Part shown: positions 15,353 through 23,130 of the stretch, one piece after another | How positions within the stretch are numbered: position 1 is the first letter of the stretch | How the letters are laid out: each line of letters opens with the position of its first letter | Origin: JAILEN01 sp036723975 | GTDB lineage: Bacteria; Bacillota; Clostridia; Lachnospirales; Lachnospiraceae | Direction of reading: 5' to 3' | NCBI GenBank assembly: GCA_036723975.1 | Contig: DAIMGJ010000022.1 | Location: 1 to 25,320, forward strand | Length of the DNA stretch: 25,320 bases | The notes under the pieces: model-generated | Databases searched by the model: none | What the model was told of the DNA's origin: nothing | Seen by the model: only the letters and a program-made list of their open reading frames with translations | Program-made: the position numbers and the translations under genes

Positions 15353-16322
15353 ATAAGTGGCACACTACATAATGTCCCGGCTCAACTTCTCTCTGAACCG
15401 GAGCCTCACATTTACAACGCTCGGTACAATACTTACATCTGGTGTGGAACTTACATCCTTCCGGTGGATTTGCCGGTGAAGGAATACTTCCCTCTAAAAT
15501 CACACGATTCATCTTGGTCTTAGGATCCGGAATCGGAATCGCAGAGAAAAGTGCCTTTGTATACGGATGCAACGGATTCTTAAAGATATTCGCTGTCGGA
15601 CCGTACTCAACCAGATTTCCAAGGTACATAACACCAACTGTGTCAGAGATATGCTCTACAACAGAAAGGTCATGGGAAATGAAAAGGTAAGAAAGGTTTC
15701 TTTCTTCCTGCAACTTATTCAAAAGGTTAATAATCTGTGCCTGAATAGATACGTCAAGAGCGGAAACCGGCTCATCGCAAACTACAAATTCCGGATTCAA
15801 TGCAAGTGCTCTTGCGATGCAAATTCTCTGGCGCTGTCCACCGGAGAACTCGTGTGGGTAACGTGTCTTATGGAATGGCTGTAATCCACACTCATCCATA
15901 ACGTGATCAACATAATCATCATATTCTGCCTTGGAAACAAGTCCATGCTCTTTTACAGCCTCACCGATGATTTCACCAACCGGAAGACGTGGAGACAAAG
16001 AAGAAAACGGATCCTGGAAGATGATCTGCATCTTTGTACGAAGATCTCTTAATTCTTTGTTGGAAAGGTCATATACTTCCTGTCCGTTAAATAACACGCT
16101 TCCGCCTGTCTTTCCGCCGTTTAAGCGTAAGATGGTACGGCCGGTTGTAGTCTTACCACATCCGGACTCACCAACAAGTCCCATGGTAGTACCGCGCTGT
16201 AACTTAAAGGTAACTCCGTCCACAGCCTTTACCTGTCCGGTAACCTTGTTAAACATTCCACCCTTAATCGGGAAATATTTCTTTAAGTCAGTGACTTCTA
16301 AGATATTCTCATTATTTGACAT
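15339..16322 (-). CDS. oppF: oligopeptide ABC transporter ATPase OppF, importer 2
   Basis: This 327-residue ATPase pairs with the OppD of importer 2. It has Walker A GESGCGKT, Q-loop IFQDPFSSLSP, signature FSGGQRQR, Walker B FVVCDEPVSALD and H-loop FISHD. The C-terminal cysteine pattern CKFHTRCKYCTERC is stronger than in the importer 1 copy. The ATG at 16322 overlaps the last codons of oppD2 by 11 bases and has AGGAGGTGA upstream, so the start is well supported. At its 3' end it overlaps the small membrane gene. Confidence 0.94.
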   Translation of the reverse strand: MSNNENILEVTDLKKYFPIKGGMFNKVTGQVKAVDGVTFKLQRGTTMGLVGESGCGKTTTGRTILRLNGGKTGGSVLFNGQEVYDLSNKELRDLRTKMQIIFQDPFSSLSPRLPVGEIIGEAVKEHGLVSKAEYDDYVDHVMDECGLQPFHKTRYPHEFSGGQRQRICIARALALNPEFVVCDEPVSALDVSIQAQIINLLNKLQEERNLSYLFISHDLSVVEHISDTVGVMYLGNLVEYGPTANIFKNPLHPYTKALFSAIPIPDPKTKMNRVILEGSIPSPANPPEGCKFHTRCKYCTERCKCEAPVQREVEPGHYVVCHLYDEK

Positions 16323-17544
16323 CTTCTGTCACCTCCTCTTCATTCTTTGCTGCCATAGACGCAATTGCCATAAGCTCTTTGTTTACCTTCTGTGCAGCTT
16401 CGGCTTTGTGCTCTTCATAATAACGATAGCAGCTAACCACATGTGTATCAGACAAGTGAATCTCGCCCGGATACTCACCCTTGCAGCACTCTAAGCACAT
16501 TTCGCAACGGTCTTTAAAGTAGCAGTAATCCGGCATGTTTACCGGATTCGGAACCTTACCCGGAATAGAGTAAAGCTCATCTACCTGCTTACCTACAACC
16601 GGCTTAGAAGCCATAAGGCCTAAGGTATATGGATGTGCAGGATGATAGAAGATTTCTTCTGCAGTACCTTTTTCTACGATACGTCCTGCATACATAACAA
16701 CAACATAATCTGCCATTTCTGCAATTACACCAAGGTCATGAGTAATGAGCATAATGGAAGCATTAATCTTATCCTTTAATTCACGAAGCAAGTCCAAAAT
16801 CTGTGCCTGAATCGTTACGTCAAGGGCAGTTGTAGGCTCATCTGCAATGATGACACGAGGATGGCATGCAAGTGCCATAGCGATCATTACACGCTGTCTC
16901 ATACCACCGGAAAGCTCATGTGGAAACATTTCTGCCACACCGGTAGCATTTGCGATTCCAACGAGCTCTAAAGCTTCGATGGTCTGCTTACGGATTTCTT
17001 CTTTGCTCTTTCCTTTTCCTTCATGAAGTTCGATTACTTCGTCCACCTGATCACCGATTTTAAATACCGGGTTTAAGGAAGTCATCGGCTCCTGGAAAAT
17101 CATGGAAATTGCATTACCACGAAGATCCTGCATAATTTCCTGCGGAGTGTTTGCAATATTGTAAGCCTTTTCGCCACGGTTCAAACGAATCTCACCGTCA
17201 ACAATCTGTCCCTGCGGACGCTGTAACAACTGCATCAAAGACAAAGAAGTAACAGACTTACCACATCCTGATTCGCCTACGATACCAACTGTTTTACCGA
17301 TTGGTACATTAAATGATACTCCATCAACTGATTTTACGGTTCCTGCATCTGTAAAGAAGTAGGAATGTAAATTATCAAATTCCACTGCATTGTTCTTGTC
17401 ATGCATAGTGGTTAAATATTCGCTTTCATCAACGTTTTTTCTCTTACGCTTCTTCTCATACTCGCTCATGATTCGGCGATTTTCTTTGGAAATCCTTCTG
17501 GACTCCCTAGCGGAGAGATATCCGTTTTTTGAATCCTTTGCCAT
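16312..17544 (-). CDS. oppD: oligopeptide ABC transporter ATPase OppD, importer 2
   Basis: This 410-residue ATPase has Walker A GESGCGKS, Q-loop IFQEPMTSLNP, signature LSGGMRQRVMIA, Walker B VIIADEPTTALD and H-loop LITHD, all canonical. The oligo_HPY region is cysteine-rich (CYFKDRCEMCLECC). It is longer than the usual 330 because of about 50 extra N-terminal residues, very rich in Lys and Arg (KKRKRKN near 31-37), and about 35 extra at the C-terminus. The start lies 11 bases after oppC2 with an AGAGGT site, so the N-terminal extension appears to be translated. Confidence 0.93.
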   Translation of the reverse strand: MAKDSKNGYLSARESRRISKENRRIMSEYEKKRKRKNVDESEYLTTMHDKNNAVEFDNLHSYFFTDAGTVKSVDGVSFNVPIGKTVGIVGESGCGKSVTSLSLMQLLQRPQGQIVDGEIRLNRGEKAYNIANTPQEIMQDLRGNAISMIFQEPMTSLNPVFKIGDQVDEVIELHEGKGKSKEEIRKQTIEALELVGIANATGVAEMFPHELSGGMRQRVMIAMALACHPRVIIADEPTTALDVTIQAQILDLLRELKDKINASIMLITHDLGVIAEMADYVVVMYAGRIVEKGTAEEIFYHPAHPYTLGLMASKPVVGKQVDELYSIPGKVPNPVNMPDYCYFKDRCEMCLECCKGEYPGEIHLSDTHVVSCYRYYEEHKAEAAQKVNKELMAIASMAAKNEEEVTEDVK

Positions 17545-17555
17545 TTTTATACCTC

Positions 17556-19085
17556 TTATCTATTCATTCTCGGGTCGAACGCATCACGTAAACCGTCACC
17601 AACAAAGTTAAATCCAAGTACAGCTACAAGCAAGCAGATACCTGCCGGAATCCATACGAACCAATAATGTGTCATAACAAATGCGTTGTTTACATCACTG
17701 ATGATATTTCCCCAGGATGCAAACGGGAACTTAACACCAAGTCCCAAGAAGGAAAGTGTTGCCTCTGTAATAATGGTAGAACCTAAGCTCATGGTAGAAA
17801 TAACGATAAGCTGAGGAATTACGTTCGGAATGAGGTGTTTGAAAATTCGCTTTCCAACGCTAAGGCCGGTTGCTTCCGCAGCAGTCATAAATTCCTGTTC
17901 TCTTAAAGAAAGGATCTGACCACGTACCATACGGGCAACCCCCGGCCATCCAAGGAAACCGAGGATTAACATCAGGTAAAGCATACGCTTCTGAGGCTCC
18001 ACACGCATGCCATCCATTGCAGAACCTAAGATAATAATCAAAGGTAAGGAAGGAATACAGTAGAAAATATCTACAATACGCATGATCAAGTTATCAATCC
18101 AACCTCCGAAGTAACCGGATACACCACCTAAGATGATTCCAAGGATTACTTCAATAAACACTACAATGAAACCAATGATAAGTGAAACTCGTCCACCATA
18201 CATCAATCGGGTAAGCATATCCATGCCGTTGGTATCGGTTCCAAGTAAATGCTCTTTCGATGGAGAAGCATAGGTATCATAGACATAAGTTTCCTTTGCC
18301 TTAATTACATTCCACATCTGTTTGCTCGCATCGTATTCAATCTTATAATCTACTGTTTCACCATTTTCATCTTCAAAGGAAAAGTTCTCTTCTTTTGAAT
18401 TGATGGCTTCTCCGACGGCTTCCTTGAAATCACGGGAAATCACAATATCATTTGCAGAAGCGGATACAACGAAACGGCTGATATAAGCCACTACCTTTCC
18501 GTCTGCCTCCACATCTCCGTCCTCGGAAAGTGTGTAGGTCTTGCCATCTGCGCTAAACTCGGTCATCTCATTTACATCAGCATCCAAAGCCGCAACCTGT
18601 GCTTCAAAGGAAAGTGCCTCACCCTCGGTATTGATAATATCCTTTGATGCAACTGCAATCAAATTGCCGCCGGTAGAAATCTTGACGTAATCCTCCGTAA
18701 TATACTCAAGGTTATAGGTTGTTCCCTTGTATTCAAAGCTTTCTTCATTTTTATGGGATGCCAGCAAAAACTGCGCCTGCAAAATAGAGTCAAAGTTTTC
18801 GCCCTCTTTTACCACATAACGGAAATCGCCGTTTTGAACAACTCCGGCATAAACCTTGTTCTGATTCTCATATTTGTAAAACTGCTGGTCCTGTGTATAC
18901 GGACTGATAAGCCCTCCGATAAAGGAAAACGTAAACATGACAAGCAACATAATCATTCCAAGAACAGCCAGACGGTTTCTTAAAAAACGCTTTACCACCA
19001 TGGCTCCCGGAGATAATGTTTTTACGCGTCGGTCATCATCCAATGCGTAATTTTCTTCTGCGTTTAAATTCTTTTCTTCGTTCAT
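17556..19085 (-). CDS. oppC: OppC-type permease with large extracytoplasmic insertion, importer 2
   Basis: The protein is 509 residues against about 300 for typical OppC. The first helix is at about 39-61. Residues about 65-275 form a hydrophilic, acidic insertion outside the membrane with several short beta-like motifs (YKGTTYNLEYI, ADGKTYTLSEDG, ENGETVDYKIEY). After it the normal OppC sequence resumes with LLGTDTNGMDMLTRLMYGGRVSL and the helices. The EAA loop is EFMTAAEATGLSVGKRIFKHLIPN, and the C-terminus is VGDGLRDAFDPRMNR. The core shows it is a working permease. Enlarged OppC proteins occur in other Clostridia to my recollection, but I know of no defined function for the insertion. Confidence 0.92.
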   Translation of the reverse strand: MNEEKNLNAEENYALDDDRRVKTLSPGAMVVKRFLRNRLAVLGMIMLLVMFTFSFIGGLISPYTQDQQFYKYENQNKVYAGVVQNGDFRYVVKEGENFDSILQAQFLLASHKNEESFEYKGTTYNLEYITEDYVKISTGGNLIAVASKDIINTEGEALSFEAQVAALDADVNEMTEFSADGKTYTLSEDGDVEADGKVVAYISRFVVSASANDIVISRDFKEAVGEAINSKEENFSFEDENGETVDYKIEYDASKQMWNVIKAKETYVYDTYASPSKEHLLGTDTNGMDMLTRLMYGGRVSLIIGFIVVFIEVILGIILGGVSGYFGGWIDNLIMRIVDIFYCIPSLPLIIILGSAMDGMRVEPQKRMLYLMLILGFLGWPGVARMVRGQILSLREQEFMTAAEATGLSVGKRIFKHLIPNVIPQLIVISTMSLGSTIITEATLSFLGLGVKFPFASWGNIISDVNNAFVMTHYWFVWIPAGICLLVAVLGFNFVGDGLRDAFDPRMNR

Positions 19086-19098
19086 TTATTCCTACCTC

Positions 19099-20085
19099 TT
19101 ATGCAATACGGACTCTCGGGTCTACCACTGCATATAAAATATCTGAGATTAAGTTTCCGAGTAATGTTAAAATCGCGATAAATGTCAAATAGAACATGGA
19201 AAACGGAATATCACCGGTTACCATGGCAGTATAAGATGTAAATCCGATTCCCGGAATCGCAAACAGCGTCTCTGTAATCAACGCACCACCAAAAAGTCCC
19301 GGAATGGAACCACCTACAATGGTTACCAAAGGAATCAGGGTGTTACGGAAAGCATGATGATAGATAACCTTCTTTTCAGAAAGACCCTTTGCACGCGCGG
19401 TACGAATATAATCCGCATTTAATACCTCAAGCATGTTGGTTCTGGTATATCGCATCAAAGAACCGATGGATACAATTACAAGCGTCATAATCGGAAGAAC
19501 CAGATGGTTTGCCTTATCCAAAAACTGCCCGAAGGCGTCAAGTTGCGCATAATCTCTGCCCACCAGACCATACAAATCAAACCAGCCCAGTTTTACAGAA
19601 AACAACAGTTTTAACAAGGTTGCAAAAAAGAATGTTGGCAAAGAAATACCCACAAGAGCAATGGCTGTAATCGCATAGTCTGTTCTGGAGTACTGCTTTG
19701 TAGCCGCAATGATTCCAAGAGGAATCGCAATTACAATTTCAAGAACAAAGGCAATAAGCGCCATAATAAAAGAAAGCCAGATAACCTCCGTAAACTTCTG
19801 CAATACCGGAACTGTATATTTCCAGCTGTCTCCAAAATTCCCGCGGATTGCGTCCTTTAACCAGATAAAATATCCGGCTACGATTCCCTTATCCAGTCCG
19901 TAGGATGCATTTAACTGTTCAATCCACTCCTCATAAGGTTTAGCACCCGGAGCAGCAGAAAGCTGCATCGCCATAGTCTCCACATAGGATGCCGGCAAAC
20001 ATCTCATCAGCGCATAAATAATAAAAGTAGCGCAAAACAGAATAAATACCGATATCAATAAACGTTTTATAATAAATTTACTCAT
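19099..20085 (-). CDS. oppB: oligopeptide ABC transporter permease OppB, importer 2
   Basis: This 328-residue permease starts FIIKRLLISVFILFCATFIIY, a normal OppB first helix, followed by an extracytoplasmic loop of about 70 residues and five further helices. The EAA loop is DYIRTARAKGLSEKKVIYHHAFRN, and the C-terminus DPRVRIA is typical. The ATG has an AGGAGGATAG site. It lies 132 bases after the binding-protein gene, with two strong hairpins between, and 13 bases before oppC2. Confidence 0.94.
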   Translation of the reverse strand: MSKFIIKRLLISVFILFCATFIIYALMRCLPASYVETMAMQLSAAPGAKPYEEWIEQLNASYGLDKGIVAGYFIWLKDAIRGNFGDSWKYTVPVLQKFTEVIWLSFIMALIAFVLEIVIAIPLGIIAATKQYSRTDYAITAIALVGISLPTFFFATLLKLLFSVKLGWFDLYGLVGRDYAQLDAFGQFLDKANHLVLPIMTLVIVSIGSLMRYTRTNMLEVLNADYIRTARAKGLSEKKVIYHHAFRNTLIPLVTIVGGSIPGLFGGALITETLFAIPGIGFTSYTAMVTGDIPFSMFYLTFIAILTLLGNLISDILYAVVDPRVRIA

Positions 20086-20105
20086 TCTATCCTCCTAATT
20101 ATTTA

Positions 20106-20150
20106 TTCCTTATGTGAATCGGAATAAAACATTTCGACTCACATAAGGAA
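20106..20150 (-). other. long intercistronic hairpin between oppA2 and oppB2
   Basis: TTCCTTATGTGA pairs with TCACATAAGGAA (12 bp). After one mismatch the stem continues with seven more pairs around an AAAAC loop. No T run follows it on the minus strand, so it looks less like a terminator and more like a stem that protects the upstream binding-protein mRNA. Confidence 0.6.
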
Positions 20151-20152
20151 GC

Positions 20153-20176
20153 CGCTTCTCCCTTAAAAAAGAAGCG
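20153..20176 (-). other. second intercistronic hairpin
   Basis: CGCTTCT pairs with AGAAGCG around a loop of ten bases. It sits directly upstream of the long hairpin on the transcript. On the minus strand there is an internal T run, but it is in the loop, so termination is doubtful. Confidence 0.5.
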
Positions 20177-20217
20177 ACCTCCGAAAAATACTTGAATATG
20201 AATACCGTCAGAAAAAA

Positions 20218-22479
20218 CTAGTTTAATTCAATATTTTCAATTGCATTCAACCAGCTATAGCTTGGTGTCATATCACCCGGAAGGGTAGATATGTTTACAC
20301 GCTCACTGGAGAAGATGACAGCATCGGAACGCTGGTAAACAGGGATTTCAACACCCCAGTCCATAATGATTTCCATAGCCGCTTTGTAAAGTCCCTTACG
20401 ATAGGTCTGGTCTGTAGACTCACGAGCAAGCATAATCTGCTCATCCAAATCAGCATCATTAATCTTGTAGTAGTTGGTTGAACCCTGGCTGTGATACAAC
20501 TGATACATATCCGGGTCGGTTCCTGCCTGCCATGCAGCTACCCACATTTCAGCAACGCCGGTCTGATATGACTGATAAAGGTCAGAAGCATTTGCAAGAT
20601 CGTTTACGGAAAGTGTAAATCCAATCTTTGCGAAAGCATCAGCAGCATTCTTTAAGATTAAGAATGTCGGATGGTCACCTTTACCACCACCACCGATGTT
20701 TACTTCGTACTCTAATTTTGCACCTGCAGGAGCAGCGGTAAGCTTACCGTCTTCAACAGTATATCCGGCTGCTTCGAAGTATCCTAAAGCTGCCTGTAAT
20801 GCTGCATCATATTTTTCATCGGATGACATAGATGATGTATAAATGTCATTTCCGTCAACATCTTTTGAATACGCAACCTGGTATCCGTCATCTGTTACAC
20901 GTGGTGCTGCCCATGAAGTATTGGAAATCGGATAGTTGATTACGGAAGCTGTATCTCCGTAGTAAGAGTCGATTCCCTCATCTCTGTATGCTGCGATGAC
21001 AGTTGCAATAGCCTTACGTAAATCCTTAGAAGCATCAGATGCAGGATCATTTCCTACCTTAACATTGTCAGCAGAAATACCAATGTATCCATATCCTCTA
21101 AAGTCAACTAATTTCGTTGTGATAACACTTCCTTCGAAATCATCTGAGCCGTTAATCTCAGCAATCTGAGAAGCTGCTTCGGTTGAGTAAGAAGGATCGG
21201 CTTCATCAAGTGAGCCGGACTGAACACCGGTAATCTTGTCTGCTTCCTGAGTTTCAACAACGTTTAAATGAGCAATCTTTGGAGCTCCCTTGAAGTAGCT
21301 GTCGTTTGCATCCATGTATACGGTTCCGTTAGAAACCTCGTTGAACTTGTAAGGACCTGCTCCCATAGGAGAAGTGGTCTTTGCACGAACACCGGAAAGG
21401 TCACCCTTTTCAAAACCAAACTGGTTGTTGTCATAATCATACTTAGATTCATCACCATAGTAATGAAGCGGAGCAACATAAGTACCTAAATGATAGATGA
21501 ATGTAGCATCCAATGAAGAGGTGGTGATAGTCATAGAGTAATCACCTGTACGTACAATACCCTCGATGTGGTCTGCAGATTCACCTGTAGAAACACCGAC
21601 TGTCGGATAGTTATATACATCCTTGTCAATTAAATCAGAAAGAGCGCTTCCTGCTGTCTCCTTCTCCATAGCTGAGAAGTTCCAGTCATAAGCATCACCG
21701 ATGGCCAAAGCAAAATCCTTTGCAGTAGCTCCGTCAGAAAGTTCAAATCCCCAAGCGCCTGCTGCTGTTGCAACATCTTCTGCATCTGCTGCATATCCTG
21801 CTTCCACACAGTAATCAACGATTTCCTGAGCAAAGTCAGTTAATCCACCGTTTACCGCATCCCAGAATGCAGTCTGCTGTTCCTCTGTCCAAAGGCTAAA
21901 GTCGGTATTGTCTTCACCTGCCTGTGCAATCAACAAAGAAAGTGTGCTCATACCGCTTCTGTATTCTTCCATACCCTTAATCGGTGTAGAATATAATGTG
22001 GTAGAACCATCATAAGTAGGATCTGCCAATACATATAATGAGAAAATAAAGTCATCAATTGTAACAGGCTCTCCATCAGAGAATGTCAAGTCATCACGCA
22101 TCTCGATATTGTAATCTACAGAACCGTCAGCGTTTTCAACAACCTCGATATTTGCAGGTGTATGATAAGTATAATCTGTTCCGTTATACGGAATTGTCTC
22201 ACCCTCATCAGATGCTCCGTTTAAAATCGGTGAGCCCTCTCTGTCAACTTCCATCATAAGAATCTGAGTCAGAGCTGTAACGTTCTGGTCATCCACGTTC
22301 TGTGCAAAGAACGGAGAAAACTTATTCTCGAATCCGCTTGCGCAGGTTACTAAAGTTCCGTTATCGCTGCTGCCTTCGTCGGACTTCTTTGCTGAGTCTC
22401 CACTTCCTTTTCCACCGCATGCTGCAAGTCCCACAATCATGGTAGTGGCAAGAAGAAGTGATAAAATCTTTTTCTTCAT
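20218..22479 (-). CDS. oppA: large peptide-binding lipoprotein of importer 2 (SBP family 5)
   Basis: This 753-residue lipoprotein has signal peptide MKKKILSLLLATTMIVG and lipobox LAAC (C21). Family 5 features include LTFSDGEPVTIDDFIFS (about 131-147), GAGPYKF (about 373-379) and a C-terminal lobe with WVAAWQAGTDPDMYQLYHS. It is about 150-200 residues longer than usual, largely because of an acidic, Ala-rich segment at about 172-305. The start has AAGGAGGGAAAC upstream and a near-consensus promoter. It is the first gene of importer 2. Peptide binding is inferred from the family and the neighbouring permeases. Confidence 0.91.
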   Translation of the reverse strand: MKKKILSLLLATTMIVGLAACGGKGSGDSAKKSDEGSSDNGTLVTCASGFENKFSPFFAQNVDDQNVTALTQILMMEVDREGSPILNGASDEGETIPYNGTDYTYHTPANIEVVENADGSVDYNIEMRDDLTFSDGEPVTIDDFIFSLYVLADPTYDGSTTLYSTPIKGMEEYRSGMSTLSLLIAQAGEDNTDFSLWTEEQQTAFWDAVNGGLTDFAQEIVDYCVEAGYAADAEDVATAAGAWGFELSDGATAKDFALAIGDAYDWNFSAMEKETAGSALSDLIDKDVYNYPTVGVSTGESADHIEGIVRTGDYSMTITTSSLDATFIYHLGTYVAPLHYYGDESKYDYDNNQFGFEKGDLSGVRAKTTSPMGAGPYKFNEVSNGTVYMDANDSYFKGAPKIAHLNVVETQEADKITGVQSGSLDEADPSYSTEAASQIAEINGSDDFEGSVITTKLVDFRGYGYIGISADNVKVGNDPASDASKDLRKAIATVIAAYRDEGIDSYYGDTASVINYPISNTSWAAPRVTDDGYQVAYSKDVDGNDIYTSSMSSDEKYDAALQAALGYFEAAGYTVEDGKLTAAPAGAKLEYEVNIGGGGKGDHPTFLILKNAADAFAKIGFTLSVNDLANASDLYQSYQTGVAEMWVAAWQAGTDPDMYQLYHSQGSTNYYKINDADLDEQIMLARESTDQTYRKGLYKAAMEIIMDWGVEIPVYQRSDAVIFSSERVNISTLPGDMTPSYSWLNAIENIELN

Positions 22480-22521
22480 AGTTTCCCTCCTTATTAATTA
22501 TAGTAATAATTTTATGAAGAT

Positions 22522-22551
22522 GTCTGTTTTTCATCCGCATTTCAAACAGAC
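22522..22551 (-). other. hairpin at the 5' end of the importer 2 mRNA
   Basis: GTCTGTTT pairs with AAACAGAC around 14 bases. The -10 box ends at 22558, so the hairpin lies at the very start of the transcript, where such stems can protect the RNA from 5' decay. Confidence 0.55.
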
Positions 22552-22557
22552 TAATAT

Positions 22558-22586
22558 ATTATACCTGCTCACTCTTCACTCGTCAA
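22558..22586 (-). promoter_or_regulatory. near-consensus promoter of importer 2
   Basis: On the minus strand TTGACG (22581-22586) and TATAAT (22558-22563) are 17 bases apart, and a 5' leader of about 70 bases precedes the binding-protein ATG. It begins 12 bases after the stop of the four-TM gene. No terminator lies between, so read-through from the peptidase genes is possible. Confidence 0.88.
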
Positions 22587-22597
22587 TTGAATAGGCT

Positions 22598-23122
22598 TCA
22601 ATTATCTTCATTTTTGCACCAATTTGCATCATCTTCTTGAAAAGAAGTCCTCAAAAAACAGCAGAGCACACATGATGCAATTTGAAAAACAACATATAAG
22701 GGGTTTGTCCAGTCTTTAAAAAAGCCGCATCCCACATAACAAACAGTCGCTACTCCGGAAAGAATGCTGCCTGCAAGCACGTACTTTGGAAATCGAAGAA
22801 TGGTTTCTTCATACTCGTATGCCTTTATTTTCTTTCCGTACTTTATGGTTCGAATCAGATTCCAAATCATAACAACGGAAAGCAAAAAGACAGCCGTATA
22901 AGGAAGAAGCAAAACCGGATTTCCCTCCATCCCAAGATTGTCAAGCAATCCAAGAATCAACTGCATTCCGAAATATGCTGCGACAAATCCGATTTTCTTT
23001 CCCAGATTTTTTACGTATTCCTTATTTTCTTTTTGCCATGTGACATACTCTCCCGTATACACGTATTTTCCCGAAGGATCCATACGATATAAGGAAAGTT
23101 TGTCGTTTCGCTTCATAGCCAT
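22598..23122 (-). CDS. four-TM membrane protein of unknown function
   Basis: I do not recognise this 174-residue protein. A hydrophilic N-terminus (about 1-40) with a YRMDPSGKYVYTGEY motif leads to four helices at about 44-60, 69-90, 113-133 and 141-157, with a charged loop at about 91-110 and an acidic C-terminus. Several cysteines are in the last helices. It begins eight bases after the oligoendopeptidase stop with an AGGAAAAA site, so it is cotranscribed with that gene. It is followed closely by the importer 2 promoter. A role in peptide use is suggested only by the company it keeps. Confidence 0.75.
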   Translation of the reverse strand: MAMKRNDKLSLYRMDPSGKYVYTGEYVTWQKENKEYVKNLGKKIGFVAAYFGMQLILGLLDNLGMEGNPVLLLPYTAVFLLSVVMIWNLIRTIKYGKKIKAYEYEETILRFPKYVLAGSILSGVATVCYVGCGFFKDWTNPLYVVFQIASCVLCCFLRTSFQEDDANWCKNEDN

Positions 23123-23130
23123 ATTTTTTC

